Source of the DNA: Anaerolineales bacterium
Lineage (GTDB): Bacteria; Chloroflexota; Anaerolineae; Anaerolineales; UBA6663
Reading direction: 5' to 3'
Length of the DNA stretch: 6,719 nt
NCBI GenBank assembly: GCA_016789165.1
Contig: JAEURL010000139.1
Span: 1-6,719, forward strand
The notes beneath the pieces were generated by a model. The model was not told the DNA's origin. It ran no database searches and was given only the letters and a program-made list of their open reading frames with translations. Position numbers and translations under genes: made by a program. Below, in pieces: positions 5,275-6,719 of the stretch. Within the stretch, counting starts at the first letter, position 1; each line of letters begins with the position of its first letter.

Positions 5275-5631
5275 TCACGCGTTCTTGGTTCTGATGAGTT
5301 CGCGGGCCAGCAGGATTAGGCCCAACACAATCAGCAGGATGGCAAAGATTGGCACCTCAAAGGGCAGGTTCAAGACCGCCGCGGCCAGTTCCAGCCCGCC
5401 CAGCACCAGCGCCAGGATGCCGAGCGCGGTCGTGAATCCGCTGGTGGGGATGCCGTTCAGCGACCGGGCCGCATTCAGGCCGAGGAAAATCAGCCCAAGG
5501 CCGATGGCGCCGACGCCGTGCGGCAGGAAGGTGGAGAGTTCGGTCACCCCCCACCAGATGAAAAACGCGCCCCACGCGATGGTTTCCAGAGCGCGATTCG
5601 GGGTTCGGGTGTCGCTCGTTTCCGTAAGCAT
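5275..5631 (-). CDS. Conserved-type small membrane protein (118 residues)
   Basis: Small inner-membrane protein with a polar 16-residue N-terminus followed by four hydrophobic segments at about 17-35, 38-54, 66-88 and 91-110, and a short basic C-terminus ARELIRTKNA. Repeated GLG/LGG motifs (AIGLGLIFLGLNAARSLNGI; GILALVLGGLELAAA) resemble small uncharacterised membrane proteins such as LiaF/DUF5668-like N-terminal domains, but the similarity is general. The segment AWGAFFIWWGVTEL is distinctive. Start: ATG at 5631 with GGAGGT six bases upstream. It sits 36 bases downstream of the 83-residue gene and 15 bases upstream of the 60-residue gene, so it is probably the middle gene of a transcription unit. 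Function unknown. Confidence 0.85.
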   Translation of the reverse strand: MLTETSDTRTPNRALETIAWGAFFIWWGVTELSTFLPHGVGAIGLGLIFLGLNAARSLNGIPTSGFTTALGILALVLGGLELAAAVLNLPFEVPIFAILLIVLGLILLARELIRTKNA

Positions 5632-5667
5632 GTTTTGACCTCCAGGTGTGCTGGTTTCTGCCCGCTC

Positions 5668-5919
5668 TCAGCCCTTGGGATCGGCCTCGCTGACCGACAG
5701 CAAGGTCAGATTGAGGCGGTTCAAGGTGTTCAGGATGCCCATCAGGGCGGCCTGATCCACGATCTGACCGGAGAGCATCGTTTCGCCGTTATCTAATTGC
5801 CTCACCTCCAGCCCCGCCAGCCAATCAGACCATTGGCTGCCGAGATGACCTTTGACGCGAATTTCGAAGGACTTCCCGGCTGAAGCCAAAACGGGCGCCC
5901 TTTGAACCTTGTCATCCAT
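5668..5919 (-). CDS. Small soluble conserved-type protein (83 residues, GHL..WSDWL motif)
   Basis: Soluble cytoplasmic protein of unknown function. It has a compact layout: strand FEIRVKGHL (18-26), then SQWSDWLAGLEVRQ, then a turn and strand NGETMLSGQIVDQAALMGILNTLNRLNLTLLSVSE (44-78). The pattern 'E.RV.GHL...WSDW..GL......G.T.L.G...DQAAL.G.L......L.L.LLSV' recurs in short hypothetical proteins of actinobacteria and Chloroflexota, from memory. Start: ATG at 5919 with GGAG nine bases upstream; a start at 5943 would add eight residues without a better site. It is the first gene of the small cluster and lies downstream of the LuxR gene and its terminator. Such proteins often sit near regulators, but no role can be stated. 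Confidence 0.85.
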   Translation of the reverse strand: MDDKVQRAPVLASAGKSFEIRVKGHLGSQWSDWLAGLEVRQLDNGETMLSGQIVDQAALMGILNTLNRLNLTLLSVSEADPKG

Positions 5920-5943
5920 GAGTGTGATCTCCGGCCGGCCCAT

Positions 5944-6109
5944 TCAGTTCGCGTCTGGGCCGCCTGTCATTGAGCACAATCTAGCGCTTCTGGCGCTCGG
6001 GATCATCGTCTGGAAGTTGTATCCGGGGTTGCAGGTGGGGTTGTAGGGCGGATGGCACCCAGCCCGCGCCGGGGCTTTCCCGGCCGGCCGGCGGCCGGGG
6101 CCGTGCGCC
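5944..6109. other. Intergenic region upstream of the small-gene cluster
   Basis: Should contain the promoter of the minus-strand cluster. A minus-strand TAGATT near 5979 could be a -10 box but has no clear -35. A short plus-strand frame (5918-6046, 42 codons) with a hydrophobic end passes through it, and a five-base stem AGCGC/GCGCT lies at 5983-5997. The stretch 6075-6102 is almost pure G and C (GGCCGGCC-type repeats). Confidence 0.35.
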
Positions 6110-6150
6110 GAACAAAAAAGCCGACGGCGGAGGCCAATCCGCTGCCGGCT
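6110..6150 (-). terminator. Intrinsic terminator of the LuxR-family gene
   Basis: Read on the minus strand, AGCCGGCAGCGGA and TCCGCCGTCGGCT form a 13-position stem (one mismatch, one G-T wobble) with loop TTGGCC, followed at once by TTTTTTGTT. This is a textbook rho-independent terminator, 26 bases past the LuxR stop codon. It should insulate the downstream small-gene cluster from LuxR transcription. Confidence 0.88.
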
Positions 6151-6175
6151 TGCCGCTGGGGCCTTCGCTCTGGGA

Positions 6176-6719
6176 TTACTCGAATAGTTTGAGCTCTCGT
6201 CCGCGGGCGATGGCCTGCGCTCGATTGGCCGCGCCCAATTTGTTGTAGATATTACTGATGTGGCGCTTGACCGTCGGCAGGGAAAGCACCAATCGGGCGG
6301 CGATGTCCTGGTTGGAGCAGCCGGCCTCGATAAGCCGCAACACTTCTATCTCGCGCAAGGTCAGCGGCTCGATCAGGAGTTGGGCCGGAGGCGGGGCCGG
6401 GCGGGAGGTCTGGTCCATCCCGGACAACAGCTCGGCCGGATATCCGGCCCCCAGCTGCCGCACTTTGGCCTGGTACAGCAGTTTCGCCAGCGGTTCGCCT
6501 TCGTCCAGGAAGGTGCGCACCAGGCCGGCCGGCCGGCCGAGCACCAGGGCCTTTTCCAAGGCGGCCAGCGCTTGCGCCAGTTCTTTCTGCGCCTGAAAGA
6601 CCAAGGCCTGGAGCAGCCGGAGTTCGACCATTGACCATGTTTGCCGGGCCGCCTCCGCCACCTGAAGCAAGCGTTCGGAGAGTGCCAAAGCAGGGTCAAG
6701 CTCACCTCGGGCGATGAGC
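6176..6719 (-). CDS. MalT-like LuxR-family transcriptional regulator, 3' part only
   Basis: C-terminal part of a large ATP-dependent regulator of the MalT/LAL type, cut by the right edge; the frame is open through 6719, giving 180 visible residues of a family usually 800-900. The visible N-part is the end of the helical TPR-like sensor region: LQVAEAARQTWSMVELRLLQAL, then ALAALEKALVLGRPAGLVRTFLDEGEPLAKLL, the family's characteristic 'G..R.FLDEG..M..LL' segment. After a Pro-rich linker comes the LuxR DNA-binding domain: LTLREIEVLRLIEAGCSNQDIAARL, then recognition helix SLPTVKRHISNIYNKLG and NRAQAIARGRELKLF, ending three residues before the TAA. A TTG at 6688 is not a true start. A strong terminator follows. 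The inducer and targets cannot be inferred; the neighbouring small genes are candidates only by position. Confidence 0.93.
   Translation of the reverse strand, partial: LIARGELDPALALSERLLQVAEAARQTWSMVELRLLQALVFQAQKELAQALAALEKALVLGRPAGLVRTFLDEGEPLAKLLYQAKVRQLGAGYPAELLSGMDQTSRPAPPPAQLLIEPLTLREIEVLRLIEAGCSNQDIAARLVLSLPTVKRHISNIYNKLGAANRAQAIARGRELKLFE

Noticed and set aside
5150..5638. Plus-strand frame of 162 codons
   Set aside because: Antisense to the 118-residue membrane protein and CxxC genes, which have strong ribosome-binding sites and coherent membrane or motif structure.
6258..6634. Plus-strand frames antisense to the LuxR gene
   Set aside because: The minus-strand frame has an unmistakable LuxR DNA-binding domain; the antisense frames show only shadow composition.
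1..6719. CRISPR array, tRNA, insertion sequence or prophage
   Set aside because: No regularly spaced direct repeats, cloverleaf arms, transposase or integrase motifs, or terminal inverted repeats with target duplications were found by eye.

Overview
The window is GC-rich bacterial chromosome. It carries a MalT-type LuxR regulator and several short proteins of a kind I associate with Chloroflexota (Anaerolineae/Caldilineae-like bacteria). That assignment is inference from protein character and composition; there is no rRNA or other taxonomic marker here. I saw no tRNA, CRISPR array, transposase or integrase.

Region 1 (1-508, + strand) is the 3' part of a TauE/SafE (TSUP) family anion permease gene, cut by the left edge. 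It converges on everything else, because all other confident genes lie on the minus strand.

Region 2 (596-3041, minus strand) is a compact metalloid-type operon. In transcription order it holds an ArsR/SmtB repressor with a CVC metal-binding box, a COG0701-type permease (ArsP/YraQ relatives), and two tandem thioredoxin-fold mini-proteins with CANC and CPRC active sites. Two near-identical 18-bp operator-like sites, one at the arsR start and one just upstream of the permease, suggest the ArsR protein controls both itself and the transporter. The likely job is thiol-assisted detoxification of arsenic or an organoarsenical. A sulfur-related role is also possible given the neighbouring TSUP permease.

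Region 3 (3249-4166, minus strand) is a single EamA/DMT-family ten-helix exporter with its own Shine-Dalgarno site.

Region 4 (4373-5919, minus strand) is a run of four short genes. In transcription order they are an 83-residue soluble protein, a 118-residue membrane protein, a 60-residue protein with a CxxC and a Trp/His-rich motif, and a 197-residue membrane protein. The first three are tightly spaced with good ribosome-binding sites and look co-transcribed. The fourth follows after a strong inverted repeat. None has a function I can name.

Region 5 (6110-6719, minus strand) is the 3' part of a MalT-like LuxR-family regulator, cut by the right edge. It is followed by a clear intrinsic terminator that separates it from the small-gene cluster.

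The best candidates for something new are the paired ArsR operators with the double-thioredoxin transporter operon, and the unexplained small-protein cluster with its CxxC mini-protein.
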